Shown one piece after another: positions 11,757 through 23,765 of a stretch of 64,000 nucleotides of DNA. The notes under the pieces are model-generated. The model saw nothing but the letters and a program-made list of their open reading frames with translations. It had not been told where the DNA came from and ran no database searches. Each line of letters opens with the position of its first letter. Within the stretch, counting starts at the first letter, position 1. A program made the translations under genes and the position numbers. The stretch comes from Anaspis maculata (lineage: Eukaryota > Arthropoda > Insecta > Coleoptera > Scraptiidae), in the NCBI GenBank assembly GCA_949128115.1, contig OX421964.1:4154001-4218000 (forward strand), read 5' to 3'.

Positions 11757-12016
11757 TTCAATACTCCAGATGAAAAAAATCCTCTTTCTCTGAGCTTCCC
11801 ATTGATGTGTTGCCGATGTCTGTACCTGGCCCAGTAAGCCAAAAATTCTGCCTCAAATCCGGCCAAACACAATAATCGGAATTCATAACAACAGCAATTC
11901 AAGTTTGCTGGACTTTGAGGCAGAATTTTCTGCTTGTTGGGCCAGGTACAGACATCCGCGATAAATCAATGGAAAGCCCGGAGAAAGAGGATTTTTTTCT
12001 CATCTGAAGTATTTTG
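11757..12016. repeat. Inverted repeat, about 100-bp arms
   Basis: The left arm (11760-11867, including GATGTCTGTACCTGGCCCA) pairs with the right arm (11917-12013, including TGGGCCAGGTACAGACATC), with about 50 bases of loop. The outer stems CCTCTTTCTC and GAGAAAGAGG also pair. It is a MITE-like hairpin and, if transcribed, a long stem-loop. Confidence 0.7.
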
Positions 12017-13570
12017 TTTTGTTGGTCATGAATTTTCGAATTCTTGTGACTCGCCCAATTCAAGTTGCATTTTCTTGGAAACTAGAGCACCTACAAGCAT
12101 CGGCGCCCCCTCAAAATAAAGCAAAAAGATCAGGCTTCACCCTAATTGAAAAAATTCTATTTGTTGCCTTGATATTTTCTCAGAAAATTGCGCATTTCGA
12201 TAGAAGCATGGTCACGCAGAAAAGATCTTATAGGTCGCAGTGCAGAAAGGATCCTCCGAGACCAAACGACCACCTCTAATCTACAAATCTACAAAATCTT
12301 GACATTTTCTCAGAAAATTGCGCTAAATTGTTTTGGCTGGGTCACTCAGTACTGCCTTGAAGAAATCTTTTGTTTCTTGACAAACGGCTTCAATTATGTA
12401 GACGATTCTAGTTGGGATTGGAAATTAAAATGTCTACTGGATAAGGATTGCTTCCGCAACTCGACGAGATCAGAGATATGCCTGCTTCTAACACTGAGAA
12501 AAATCCAGGAACACTTATTGGATGACTGCTACCGTTCTACCCAATCAGAAAGCCTATTTCATGGTTGAAGAGACGTCTAATATGTCGCACCCACACAACA
12601 ATGATGAAGCAACAACCCCTTGTTATCGAATTGTCACACCGAATGTCACACCATCTTACAAAACATCACTACTGTATAGCACGTCTCCACCAACATCTTG
12701 GACAACACCACTGGCATCTTGCCATGGAACAAAGAAATATCTGGTGTGATGAGACGTAAACAACACAAAAAGCTCCACCGCAACCTGCAAAGGGAACAGC
12801 TCCTGGACCAAAACGATCATTGTCATCTTGTCTCACGATAAAGCATCCGAAGTCAACATCACCACTCAACAAAATTTTTGGTTCCACCTCTCTCAGGTTC
12901 TACTGGAGCGTCTTTTTTGGAGAAGAAATCAACAATTGCTGCATGTCCATGAATCCCGGTTGTCAGCAGGATCTCCATATCTTTGGACGCCATTGCACTA
13001 CATCCGTCTCTTGTCTGGGTTCCAAAGAAGTGGCTTGTCTCAAAAACCAACACCGTTTCCACCAACATCTGGACAATTGCTGAACTTTTGTTGCCTGAGG
13101 GGCGCTCACCCCTCCCTTTGACACACTGTCACTTGCTTGACCTACCAAGTTTCATCTGCTTTACCTTATAGCCCAGGAATTTTAGGTGAAATTTTGGTCA
13201 AACCCTGAAATAAATATGTCCCTTCTAAAAATTTGTACAAATGGCTCCCAAGCAATGCTTAACAACATACTAAAAGCTCCCGTCTAGCAAGTGTGCGGAA
13301 GATGGATGTTTTGAGCAAGAAAGGAATAAGTGCCACCAAATCTCGTAGCGTCTGATTGAGAGATGATGGAAAACCCTAACTGCAGACTTGATTTGACTCT
13401 TTTATTCTGTTGCTGTCTACTGAATTTGGTTCCAATCCATCCAATAGATTTTGGATAATCAAATTGCAAAGTCTTGAATTTGGATATTTTTAAATATTTG
13501 ACATAATCATGACAGGTAAAGAAGTACTTATAATTGTTCTGAATACAGTTTTTCAAAGGCTTCCAAACGA
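12017..13570. other. No supported gene; local duplications
   Basis: Short overlapping frames on both strands lack any domain. A local direct repeat, CATTTTCTCAGAAAATTGCG, occurs near 12176 and 12302. I see no exon pairs with consistent splice sites. Confidence 0.35.
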
Positions 13571-13619
13571 CATATTGCATTTTAAGTTTTGTGAAATAAA
13601 GATCCTGTCATGTTTTGAC

Positions 13620-13890
13620 AGTGACTTTTATCTTTGACAGATGACAGTCAAAAATTGACTGGCTCATTCTACAGCAAAACTATGTTTGCATACCAAATGT
13701 CAATTTGATCAAATCAACCGTTTGGTAGTTATCGTGAAATATTACAGACAGACAAAAACACAGCCAGGCACACACAAAGTCAGACACACAGACAGACAAA
13801 CTTTCATCTGGAAATGGTCCTGATCGTCTCAAGGGGGCTCAAAATGGATATTTCCGGGTTCATCTCAAAAAATGTTTGTTAGCGCCATCA
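13620..13890. repeat. Dispersed-repeat fragment with CAGA microsatellite
   Basis: ACCAAATGTCAATTTGATCA-type text is followed by a CAGACAGACA-rich tract (13745-13800), then a CCTGATCGTCTCAAGGGGGC block. This layout is typical of 3' ends of common arthropod LINE or SINE-like repeats. The assignment is by look only. Confidence 0.4.
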
Positions 13891-13899
13891 CAATACTTT

Positions 13900-14984
13900 C
13901 CCTCCTTTTTGGTTGGTCGGGAGGAGAGAAATCACAGAATTCTGTTTCAAAATGTGAATCAGCTTGATTGAAAGGCAGTCAGACCAACCTGGGTCCTTCA
14001 AAATTTTAAGGAAATCAAATTTTACCGAGTTACCACTGTCGCGGAACTTACACCCTTCTTGCTCATCAAAAACTATGACGCTCACATTTTAAGGCCTGGA
14101 GCTTCCAGGACGTGGATCAGCATTGCTTGAGGGACACGTTGGTCAACGTTGAGACTTACAATAGGTACCCTTATCTTCTGAGTTACAGCAAGAGTTTGTC
14201 TGATTTTGTGGCACTCACTCCTTTCTTGCCCAAAAAAACTATGTTCCGCACGCTTGTTGGGCCGGAGCTTCTAATATGTTGTTCAGCATTGGTCAAAGGC
14301 CGTTTGTGCAAAATTTCAAAAGAGACATGTTTATTTCAGGGTCAAACCCTGAAATGCCTGGGCTATCAAGTTACCTTGGCCGAAGAAGAAGGAAAAGACA
14401 AAGAAGAAGAAGCTCTGTCAAATAAACTGTCTGGGTTTGTTGAAGAGCCTCCGTTATCATCTTCCGTCCTCTTTCATTGCTTCTTCAAGGGGCGTTCCCT
14501 GGGAAACCTTTTCTTTATGATTTCTTTGAGCCGTCTATTGGATTTCTTTCAGACTAGCCTGATAGGCAAGCTCCCGTGTCATCAGAGTATGGGACCTTGC
14601 ACTGCCACTTTCACACACCGAGAGCGCCACAGCCGTTGGGGACAAATTTGACAATTTTGACGGCGTTGACGCTTCAGCGACCGACGTCCGTCATTTTATG
14701 TCTTGATTTGAAATTTGGATAACCTCTGTTTCTTGCTTGACGTCTCCAGTCACTGTCAGTTACTGGTCAAACTACTCAAACTCCCTTGTTTTTCCCGTCG
14801 TTACAGCCGCTTCATCGAAGTAGGCGCCACTGGAGCCGCTACAGTAGTGGCGACCTCACGTTGAGTTTTTCAACTGCAAGGCCCCATTGTCACGATATGG
14901 GCTACACGATAGAGTTAAAGGTCTACTAGGTTGGGGGCGTACGTAGCTTCAGATGAAGATGCAAAGGTTGATATCGACGTGGTT
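13900..14984. other. No supported gene
   Basis: It holds a partial tandem duplication (blocks with CGGAACTTACACCCTTCTTG near 14042 and CACTCACTCCTTTCTTGCCC near 14212). A 179-codon frame (14112-14651) resembles no family I know and overlaps the duplicated blocks. Near 14850, ACAGTAGTGGCGACCTCACG could be an LTR end plus primer-binding site, but no retroelement frames follow. Confidence 0.3.
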
Positions 14985-15672
14985 TATTCACATATAATCC
15001 ATTCCAAGCTTAAAAAATCCACAGCTGGCCATGAAAAATTCGAGTTCTGTTGGTGTCCGTGATTTTTGATGTTCAATGTCATCTTGATACAAGGGAGGTT
15101 ACGTTCAAATTTGTGCCCGTTTGACATGAAACCTTCACCTGAACTACGCTGTGTTGTCAAATTGTCATTCTGGGGACTGCGTCGCCGGCAGGTCACAGGT
15201 TTGGCCACTGATCTCAGCCGCTTTCTTTCGGCCAGGATCACAGTTCATGATCCTGGAAGAGAGGGTGAATTAACGTACCTAAGTTCTTACAGGGCTCGAC
15301 GAGCTCATGTCACGAGGTCACTTGGCGACTAAATCACACTACGGCGGTAGAACTGAGTTCGCCTCGACCACTTTTTAAACTGTATACTCTTACTGTTGCA
15401 CTTCCCAATACTTTTACTATTGAAATAACGTGAATAACGGCGTTTTCAAGACGAAAACTAATGAAAATATCGTGTCAGTGTCAAAATTTGACCTAACAAT
15501 TGAATTAAAACGGCAATCCAGCAGAGCAAACATCACTTTGACAAATTTGATTAAATCATTTTGACTTTTCCAATCCATCAACGTATCAGGTTGTCCAACT
15601 TGAAGAAAAAATATCATAGGCAACTGTGGTTTTTTTAAGCTTGGAATGGATAATATTATGTACAATAATCTT
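14985..15672. repeat. Inverted-repeat element
   Basis: About 50-bp inverted ends: left ATCCATTCCAAGCTTAAAAA near 14998, right complement TTTTTTAAGCTTGGAATGGA near 15632, with further pairing CCACAGCTGGCCATG against CATAGGCAACTGTGG. Length is about 690 bp. Open frames reading out of both ends are mirror images of the TIR. TSD unclear. Confidence 0.6.
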
Positions 15673-16787
15673 TATTCTAGTCCTACCTACACACTCGTAC
15701 TATAAGGTGCTAGGTCGGGGCTGGGCCCTGGACCCTAACACCTTAACTCTGCACTCTCTGATGACCACTCACCAACTATTCAACGACCCGACTACCAACT
15801 CCCTGTCGGTGTTCTGTCCCGTCCACTTATACCTACAACTCTTATACCTTCCCTCAACCACGGATTTGGAGAGCATATTTATGAATAATGAAGGCTCTGA
15901 CTGCGTTACGGGTGTCGAGGCGATCTTATGGGTTTTGGGACTACTGAGGGCGAGAGCGCTCGGAAAATGGAAAAAGGTGCCAACCTGCTAGAAGCGAAAC
16001 GTGTATTCGATTGTTTTTCTCAAGTAGGTGAGTACGTAATTTTGCTTGTTTCACTTACACAATTATGCCCTTTTCGTCCCTTCTTGAGCATTGCTGATTT
16101 CTGTATTCAGTTCGAATCGTTCCATTAATTGATTTTTTCTTGACTTTGATCTTTGATGTGGAAAACTGAGAAAGTCGAGGAACCGATGGACATAGACGCA
16201 AGGTTGAATTGATGTTGCTTCGTCTAGTTCGCTATGGTCCAATATGTACAACTGGATTTGATTTGGGAATGCGGAACCCTGGAGCCTCACCTGATTGGAG
16301 ACCTCGACTTGACTTGACATTCTGTGACTTGTTCACTTAAAGGGGGGCTTGCTGGAGTCAGGTCGTTTTTGCACTTCTCGAATCTTTCATTGCCATTGTG
16401 TCCATAATATCGCATGTAGGGTCAACAATCGGGTGCTCTAAAATGTTACCTTGAAGTTAAAAGAGCAACATAATTTTGATTTTGAACCAGCCTTTTTTGA
16501 GATAGGTATATCTCCGTTTCAACTAGGTACTACAGTAAAATTTCGGGGTGGTCCACTTCATTCTTGACTCAGTTTATTTTCAATGATCAGACCTCGGCCA
16601 CCAACGGATCACTATCAGTGATTTGTTGTAAAATGTATCAGGTATCCGTCGGCATAATAATGTTCAGTTTCAAACGGTTATATCATTCTAGATTTACCCA
16701 TATACAAAAATACACTGCTCGCCAATTGAAATTGATATTCTGAATTTTCTCTATGAAAAAAAATTTGTTACCTGGTTTTATGTTTTT
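15673..16787. other. No supported gene
   Basis: Contains the second copy of the GTGAGTACGTAATTTTGCTT repeat (16027-16110). Otherwise it is non-coding DNA up to the LINE target site. Confidence 0.35.
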
Positions 16788-16802
16788 TTTTTGTTAGATT
16801 GT

Positions 16803-18199
16803 CAAGCGCGACAATACAGGTTAGGGCATGTGACGGTTACACAAGGGAGTTTCCTGTCAATCAAGGGGTTTTACAGGGCGAGCCTTTGAGTCCACTTCTT
16901 TTTTCACTCTTTGTTTCCGATATTGAAAGCTACTTTCGCGATCGTGGACTGAGTGGGATAGGACTGGACGGGGTTAATGATCTAATTATGTTACTGTACG
17001 CAGATGACCTGGTTCTTCTGGCCGACTCTTCCGTTGACTTAAAACGCAAACTTCGCGCTCTGGAAACATATGCAGAATGCAACCATTTGGAAGTCAACAT
17101 CCCAAAGACAAAAATTGTGTGCTTTAGAAGAGGCGGATATATGCACTCCAATGCGGATCGTTTTCTATACAAGGATCTCCCACTTGAGGTGGTCGGTAAA
17201 TTCACCTACTTGGGCATTAACTTCACCTCTTCTTCTCTCTTCTCTGACGCAGCAAAAAATGCGGTGACTGCGGGTAAATCTGCGGTGGGTGCCGTTCTGG
17301 GTATAATGGCAAAGTCTAAAGTAAACTCGTGGCAGTCGCGCATTACACTATACAACACACTGATTCTTAACTCACTGACGCATTGCCTGCCTATTTGGGG
17401 ACCGCGTTACGCTGAGCTTGTTGAGAGAGTGCAAGTAACGTTTTTTAAAAGGTTGTTGTGTTTGTCCAGGAACACTCCGGATTATTTGGTGAGACTCGAG
17501 ACCGGCACAGTCAAGTTAAAATGGCTTATCTTTAAATCGTGCTTAAATTTTTTGATCAGTATCGTTGCCATGCCAGATTATCGTTTGCCAAGGGTCTGCT
17601 TCAACAGACTGTTCGCACTTGAGTCTTGGCCGCAGAATGACGTTCGATACAACTGGGTTTCACAGGTAGGGGAAATTATTGGGGAGGTGGGTTTCTCTCG
17701 GTTGTGGACCAAGGTGGGACTGCGGTCTGTTGCGCTTTACAAAAATGTCATGTTAGATAAGTATCGCGAAATTTTATTTCAACAGGATCTTGACGCTCTA
17801 GCCAACTCCAGCTTTGCCATGTTCTACAGATCTTTTGGCGTGGACAGAAGTGCTTGTGGATATCTGCAGTGTAGCAGACCCATTCACATCATTCGCTTTG
17901 TATCACAGTTGCGCCTCGCATCAAGGACTTTCGTACGGTTGCGGTTTCAAACAGTTTCTTACACTTTCAACCAGGACGAGAACTGCACACTTTGCAACAT
18001 GGCTGAATCTGAGTCTGTTTCACACATCATGTTCCGTTGTCCGATGTACCGGCCTTTCAGGGGGGAGTTCATTAGGGGTTTAAATGACATCGATGGCCTC
18101 GCCTCCCTTCTAGAGCAAATCACATATCCTACAGCCAAAAAATTGTATACTGTCTTTGAGGGTATATTTAGGATGCGTTCATTTCTCATGAACGAGTAA
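16803..18199 (+). CDS. LINE reverse transcriptase, C-terminal part
   Basis: About 465 codons remain open to the TAA at 18197. The visible protein begins in the RT palm: GVLQGEPLSPLLFSLF near residue 23, then the catalytic Y-A-D-D at residues 67-70. A thumb and connection region follow (TYLGINF, and LTHCLPIWGPRYAELVERVQ). Near the C-terminus is a zinc-binding C-x2-C-x9-H-x4-C (CTLCNMAESESVSHIMFRC). The endonuclease, ORF1 and the first RT motifs are absent because of 5' truncation. There is no own start codon: the frame enters from the target-site bases. The clade is within the Jockey/R1/CR1-like assemblage by gestalt; I cannot place it further. It is not expected to be expressed. Confidence 0.92.
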
Positions 18200-18382
18200 T
18201 TTTCTATTCTTTTTCTTTTCAATTTCCCTCTCTGTTGACCTGTTCTGTGAAATACCTATGTATCAATGAAACTCCTGAAAATGTATGTATAACCTGATAA
18301 TGTTATTTAATTTCTTGTATTAGAACCATTTATTTGTTTATTTATTTTGTCAACGTACATTTTTTGTACACAAGACAATAAA

Positions 18383-18412
<30 letters not shown>
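16803..18412 (+). mobile_element. 5'-truncated LINE (non-LTR retrotransposon)
   Basis: The insertion is bounded by the direct repeat TTTTTGTTAGATTGT at 16788-16802 and 18413-18427, a target-site duplication of up to 15 bp. It starts inside the reverse transcriptase domain and ends in AATAAATATT followed by a TTA microsatellite. This is the expected product of target-primed reverse transcription that stopped early. The remaining frame has no stop and the TSD is perfect, so the copy is young. Confidence 0.93.
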
Positions 18413-18414
<2 letters not shown>

Positions 18415-18427
18415 TTTGTTAGATTGT

Positions 18428-19444
18428 GGTGGAATTAGTAATTCTATTTGAAGAACGTCCAGCGAGGCCTTGAAAGATAAAAAATATAGGTATAAATTAT
18501 AAACCAATCAAAATTTGAGAAATTGTATCAGAAGCTGGGCTCTCACCGCTGTGAAAATTGACGGTTTCTTGGTCCACCTCTGACCTTTCTTATTGCTCTA
18601 ATCCTCTTTGACTGACGGTAAAATACGTATAGCTGGAAAATTTGAGACTGATCCAGACATTCCACCTTTGGTGCAATTGCCTCTCAAGAATTTACAAAAG
18701 TTTTTCTTTGTCATGAAAATTGATGCTGCAGCTCATCCCACACGTGTTTGGGAGGAATGCAGTCCGCAGAATGTGCTGGCCAATCCCAATCCATGAGATG
18801 AATATATAGTTCTACGTTAAGCAGCTCGGGGGGCATGACATCATTATTCATAAAAACGAAGTTCTCGCAGATTTCTTCCCGACATCTGAGCCTGAATAAA
18901 AAAACAACATTGTCTGGGTTCCCCTACGTATTCATAGTCTTCCAACAAAATCCAGTATCTTGGTCGGGGACCGCAAATGATGCCTCTCCAAATTTCAACA
19001 GATCCGTTACTGAAGTTTCTGCTGTCATTCCAGCATCCTCTTTTGAACTCGTCACCGTTCATGAATTTTTTTGCTGACGAAGCACAATAATCATCTTATG
19101 GATTGGCCAGCACGTTGTCCGGACTACAGTCATGTTGAATACCTATGGGGTAGGCTGCAGCATAAGCCTTGTGCCAAGAAAAAAAAGTCGGAAAGTCTTG
19201 AGGGTCCTGAACGGAAGGAATGTCTGGCTCAACCTTGAATTTTTACCCAAGAGACGTATTTTATTGACAGCTAAAGAGGATGAGGGCAATAAAAAGAGAT
19301 AAGAACTGAACAAGAGATCATCAGCCTCCACCGCCTAAGCCGACAGGTTGAGTTAGGTATAATTTTCCAAATTTTCGTAACATTGAAATCGAGATTGGAA
19401 TATTCAGGTAGTTGGGTACATACTTCTGGTTTTTTCTCATGCCG
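18428..19444. other. No supported gene
   Basis: Non-coding DNA between the LINE and the next inverted-repeat element. Short frames on both strands overlap one another and show no domain. GACTACAGTCATGTTGAATA near 19121 hints at a decayed transposase (the region before a Tc1-type final aspartate often reads P-D-x-S-P-I-E), but this is weak. Confidence 0.3.
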
Positions 19445-19447
19445 TAG

Positions 19448-20310
19448 TGGACAGGGAGCTGGTACCTCAAAACTTACGTCATAAAGTACATGATTTTAAT
19501 CCTGTAGGTCTAATGTGCGTTGATAAGGTTGTTGAAAACTTCTTTATCTTACATGTAAGACCGGAGGCTTTAGGCTGGTGGCTTGTCAATTTTCGAAAAA
19601 TGTCAAAAATTTATATCATAAGGTACATGAATGAACAAAACAGACTTTTGTGTGGGAGCATCCCCTTAATCAAAAATCGGGTCATAAGACCAAATTTTTA
19701 GGGGCTCTCGGTCCATAAGACAAGTTTGAAATTTAAAAAAAGGCCAAAATTTGCCTCCTCCTTTGGCATGATTCCAGGAATGGAAAACGATTATTACACG
19801 ATTTTTACGCAGGTTTCGAATCTGTCCTTGAAAATTTTCAATGATACATCGCTTACAGGGTGCAACATCGAAATTTTTTCTCAAATCGTACACCCTGTAT
19901 TTTAACATGGAGATCGATTCAGTTTTTCATCCTGATTACAAATATATATATTACACTTGGTGGATGGATCCACAAAAGACCTGTGTGAAAAAATTGATGA
20001 ATTTTGTTTTTTTTTTTTAAATTTCAAACTTGACTTATGGACCAAGAGTCCCCGAAAATTAATTCTAACGACCAGATTTTCGATCAAGGGGATGTTCCCA
20101 CACAAAATCCAGTTGGTTTCATTCATTTACCTTATGACGTAAATTTTTGGACATTTATTCGAAAATTGACAGGCTCACACCAGCCTAAAGCCCCCGGTCT
20201 GACATGTAAGACAAAGCAATTTTTAACAACATCATCAACGCACATCAGACCTACAGGGTTGAAATCATGAACCTTATGACGTAAGTTTTGAGGCACCAGC
20301 TCCCTGTCCA
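19448..20310. mobile_element. Long-TIR foldback element, 3-bp TSD
   Basis: Inverted ends TGGACAGGGAGCTGG and CCAGCTCCCTGTCCA are flanked by TAG on both sides (19445-19447, 20311-20313). The arms stay paired for nearly 300 bp (for example TTAGGCTGGTGGCTTGTCAA against its diverged complement near 20170). The unpaired centre (about 19740-20020) contains a pair ACAGGGTG and CACCCTGTA near 19856 and 19890. No coding capacity. Confidence 0.75.
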
Positions 20311-20319
20311 TAGTGGATG

Positions 20320-21127
20320 TTTTTCAAATTGGTTCTCGGTTTCTTCCGTGAGAAATTGAATAATTCATCACATGTTCACGGAACACAAGCCTCAAGCGCA
20401 CACGACTTTTTTATAGGAAACACTCAGAATATATCTGTTTCGATTGATTAGAAGTGTAAGAATAACCGGGAGAAAATTACTCGAAAGCGTTAGACGGGGC
20501 AAAATTCAATCAAATAAAAAGAGGACTGGTATTCTGAAATCGAAGTGTGAGTGTTGTCAACTGAATAATTAACTTATTAAGTAGCTAGTTGAAAATTAGA
20601 TTATCAGCACGATATTTGCCAACTTCTTAATTTGCGAAACAATCATTTAATTTATTAATATTGAAAAAACTGGAACCGGGTCTCTTCACAAAATTAATTG
20701 ATAAACGCCTCGGGGTCAAGATTACTTGAAATCGAGACAACTCCATATTATGGGTCGGTTCAGCCAAGCCGCCAAAACTTGTTATAATCTGTACCAATTA
20801 GTGGAAAAAAGTGTGAAAGAACAACAAGAGCAAATAATGATCCCTGAATTGAAGGTAATAGTACCCAAAATCAAAAGAGACAGAGACTAAAGCCTTGTTT
20901 TCCATTCCTTTGCCATTTTGATTAACCACTCCAATAAAACTCAATAAAAGTAACAAGATTTTACTAGCATCATTCGTTGAGCAATCGATTGCGGTTCGAG
21001 GTAGGCATGCACCAGGTATAAGAATCACCAGAAAAATTATTCTTGTAACCACCACTTAGCGTAGTCCTTGCCGTTCACTGCGTAATTACATGACAAGAAA
21101 AAATTTAAGAACAAATCTTTATTGCTC
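20320..21127. other. No gene; 5' flank of third cuticle gene
   Basis: A possible TATA-like TATAAG at 21018 lies 110 bases before the ATG at 21128. Nothing else is supported. Confidence 0.3.
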
Positions 21128-23553
21128 ATGATGTCTTCCAGAGTGTTTCATGTGTTTGTGTTAACACTGTTGATTATTTCAGCTAATTCAGTGGTCAATT
21201 CGCAAGAGCCAGTTCAAGACAAAGATGCCGTGATCCTGGAGCAAGAATACATATCAAACGAAAACGGATATACCTTCAGGTGGGTAATAAATGGGTAATA
21301 AATCACTTAAGTTCATACCTAGTAGTTTTGTTTATATTTACATAATATAAACATAAGTATCGGTGGGTGTGTATAATCCATTCCATCTCTTTTCGGATCG
21401 CAGCAAGCCATGATTTTCTGAATGGGGTGTTATATTGGAAAAAGTAGTTGTTTTTATTGAGTATTCCTATTGTTTCTCATCTAATTAAGCCTTTCATGTA
21501 ACACGGACGTTAATTCTGGCTCTAATTATCAAGAAATTTTTTTTTTTCCACTAATCTGTGACGTCACGTGGTGAACTTGGTGAACCATGCGGCAAACCAA
21601 ACGTGACCCACTTTGCCAACATTTTGGCGTCTTCGAATCTGAATCATCTGAATCACGTTTTGTCAATTTTGACGTGCAATTCAAAACTTCAAATTACATG
21701 ACATTTGTTGTCAGAATGGAGTATTATACTAAAAAAAATTTTTGATTAAAATGGAAACTACATTGAAAAATAATTGACCCGTGTTTTTTTATTCAGTCAA
21801 AAGCCGTACCGTTTGGGCGCAATAAATAAATAACATCAACTAGTTCTGACGTCACAGCGAGTCACCGCCTATACTGCCTGTGTAAATGACGTCAGAAATA
21901 GGCAGAATATAGGAATGTCATTTATTTATTGCGGCCAAACGATACGATTTTTGGCCGAATAAAAAAATACGGATTAGTTATTTTTCAATATAGTTTCTGA
22001 TTCCATCGAAAACAAAATATTTTTTCAAAAGTATAATACTCTATTAGAAACGACTGCACTAGCAAGAACAATTTTAGACAAAAAAAACGTCCTTTGAGTG
22101 GCTTCGACTCGGGCTTCGAGGAAGGCAACCATGACGGCCACCAAGCTAGGTTAGCGCCGCAGATCAGTGAGAGAGCTTCTGGTAGCATTCCTGAATTTTT
22201 CTGTAGGCATCCCAGCAGGGTTTGTGTCTTGATAAATCGGTTTTCTTGGATCAAATCACGTTGATATTGGCCTAAGGGAACTTTATCCGGTGTAAATAAA
22301 TAATAGGTAGATAGTTATATCTTTCACTACATTACTCACTTATTTCCAGAACAGCGAACTCGGCAAGGCCGCTGCACACCGGCCCTAAGCGGTAAACTCT
22401 CGAGTGAAATGAATTTGTTTTTGATTTATGCATGCAAACACCTCAGTCTTTCTAACTCCACCTCCTGCTCCAGGGGTACACGATAGGGGGGTATTGGGAA
22501 TATTCGAATGCTTTTCAAGTAATTTCAACGTGATTGTAATCAGAAAATTGCACTCACATTGGAACACAAAACACTCCAAAATTGACACAAAAGTTCCCTT
22601 ATTTTCGCAAATTTTATTTTTATTATCACCATCTGTGACGGGCTAACTCTAGCCCCAGCGTGGCTGATGTTGCCGTGTTGCTGAATGCTGCTAATGCTTG
22701 CTTGCGGTAACACTTCACTTTTTTTCTTGGCATTTTAACTGTTTGTCAGGTTGACAGGCTAACACGCTGGGATGTTCGAAGTTCACCGCGTTCCCGATTT
22801 CGTACGATATCTAGCGAGAAATTGTACCGCGTCATTTGGCGCCATCTGTTACGCACTCTGGTACCAGTAAGCGCGTGACGTCACACGAAATTATCTTTAT
22901 TTTTTTTTTCGGGGCCTGAATGAACGCAACAAAATATAATAAAAACAAGTGAGCTCTACGAAGGCTCTAGTATTTGAATTCATTTTTTCTCAAAATCCGT
23001 CGAACACCCCATTGTTGAATATTCTGGTGTGGTCAGTGGTAATTTGTACAGCTTGCTGTGATCCAGAAAGAGATGGAATGGATCATAGCTGGCATTTACA
23101 TCTTTGTTTATCCACACAAGTAATTTACAAGATCATCATCTTGATTTATGATCATTTGACTAATAATTTTATTATTATTAAAAAAAACAAAGTTTCGCAT
23201 TCTGCATTTTTTTTAGGTACCGCACCAGTAATGGAATCGAACGCTCCGAGCAAGGAACGTTTGAAGAACCGGACAGGATCCTGAGAGTCAAGGGGCAATA
23301 TCGGTATGCAATAGGCAATCAGGTTTACGAAGTTGCTTACAAGGCTGACGAAAACGGCTACGTGGCCAAGCAGGCGGCAAAGAAAGCCGAGCAAAAGCAA
23401 GGGCTTGAGGGGAAAAAGCAAACTGCATTGATCGCCGATGACTTCACCGAAAAGCAACCTGAAGCTGCACTTCCAATAACCCCAAAAATACCATCAACAT
23501 TGAGAATCGCCGGTGCAGCCATAGCCAGCTTAGCTGGCGGCGGAATCGGTTGA
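21128..23553 (+). CDS. Atypical RR cuticle protein (two exons)
   Basis: Secreted protein of about 162 residues. Exon 1 is 21128-21279: ATG ATG TCT TCC (the second ATG at 21131 is equally possible). It encodes a signal peptide (RVFHVFVLTLLIISANSV), a short acidic linker and EYISNENGYTF. Exon 2 is 23217-23553, stop TGA. The intron is phase 2 (donor AG/GTGGGT, acceptor TTTTTTTTAG), at the same place as in RR-1 genes. The RR core is recognisable but altered: YRTSNGIERSEQGTFEEPD, then VKGQYRYAIGNQVYEVAYKA and D-E-N-G-Y. It lacks the Pro-Asp-Gly of the usual turn (I-G-N instead). Instead of the HLPxPPPIP tail it has a Lys/Gln-rich stretch and a hydrophobic Gly-rich end. Probably an endocuticle-type chitin-binding protein. 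Confidence 0.87.
21718..22042. mobile_element. Palindromic MITE in the intron
   Basis: Inverted arms of about 150 bp centre on 21875. GGAGTATTATACT and its mirror lie at the ends, and TTTTTTTATTC with CGTACCGTTTGGGCGCAATA pair with their complements. TGACGTCA-type motifs flank the centre. It is non-coding. Confidence 0.65.
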
Positions 23554-23625
23554 ATTACATTTTCGATATGGTTCAATGTATTTTATGTTTACCTATTTTT
23601 TTTTTTCAATTCTCCATCAAGTGAC

Positions 23626-23631
23626 AATAAA
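23626..23631 (+). terminator. Polyadenylation signal AATAAA
   Basis: AATAAA lies 73 bases after the stop of the atypical cuticle gene. Confidence 0.65.
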
Positions 23632-23765
23632 AACGATTCTTATCATCATTATTTTTCATTGAAAACACAACATGTTGGAATGTGAATAAAACAAATTTGG
23701 AATAGGCTTTCTTCCAGCTCTTCGGCCGCCCCTTGTGCGGGTAGCGGTCCTATAATCTACCCTGG

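Noticed and set aside
14112..14651. 179-codon plus frame
   Set aside because: No family resemblance, no promoter or splice evidence, and it overlaps locally duplicated DNA.
20798..21055. Minus-strand 85-codon frame with a signal-peptide-like start
   Set aside because: Hydrophobic AT-rich frames like this arise by chance. It lies in the promoter region of the cuticle gene on the other strand and has no further exon.
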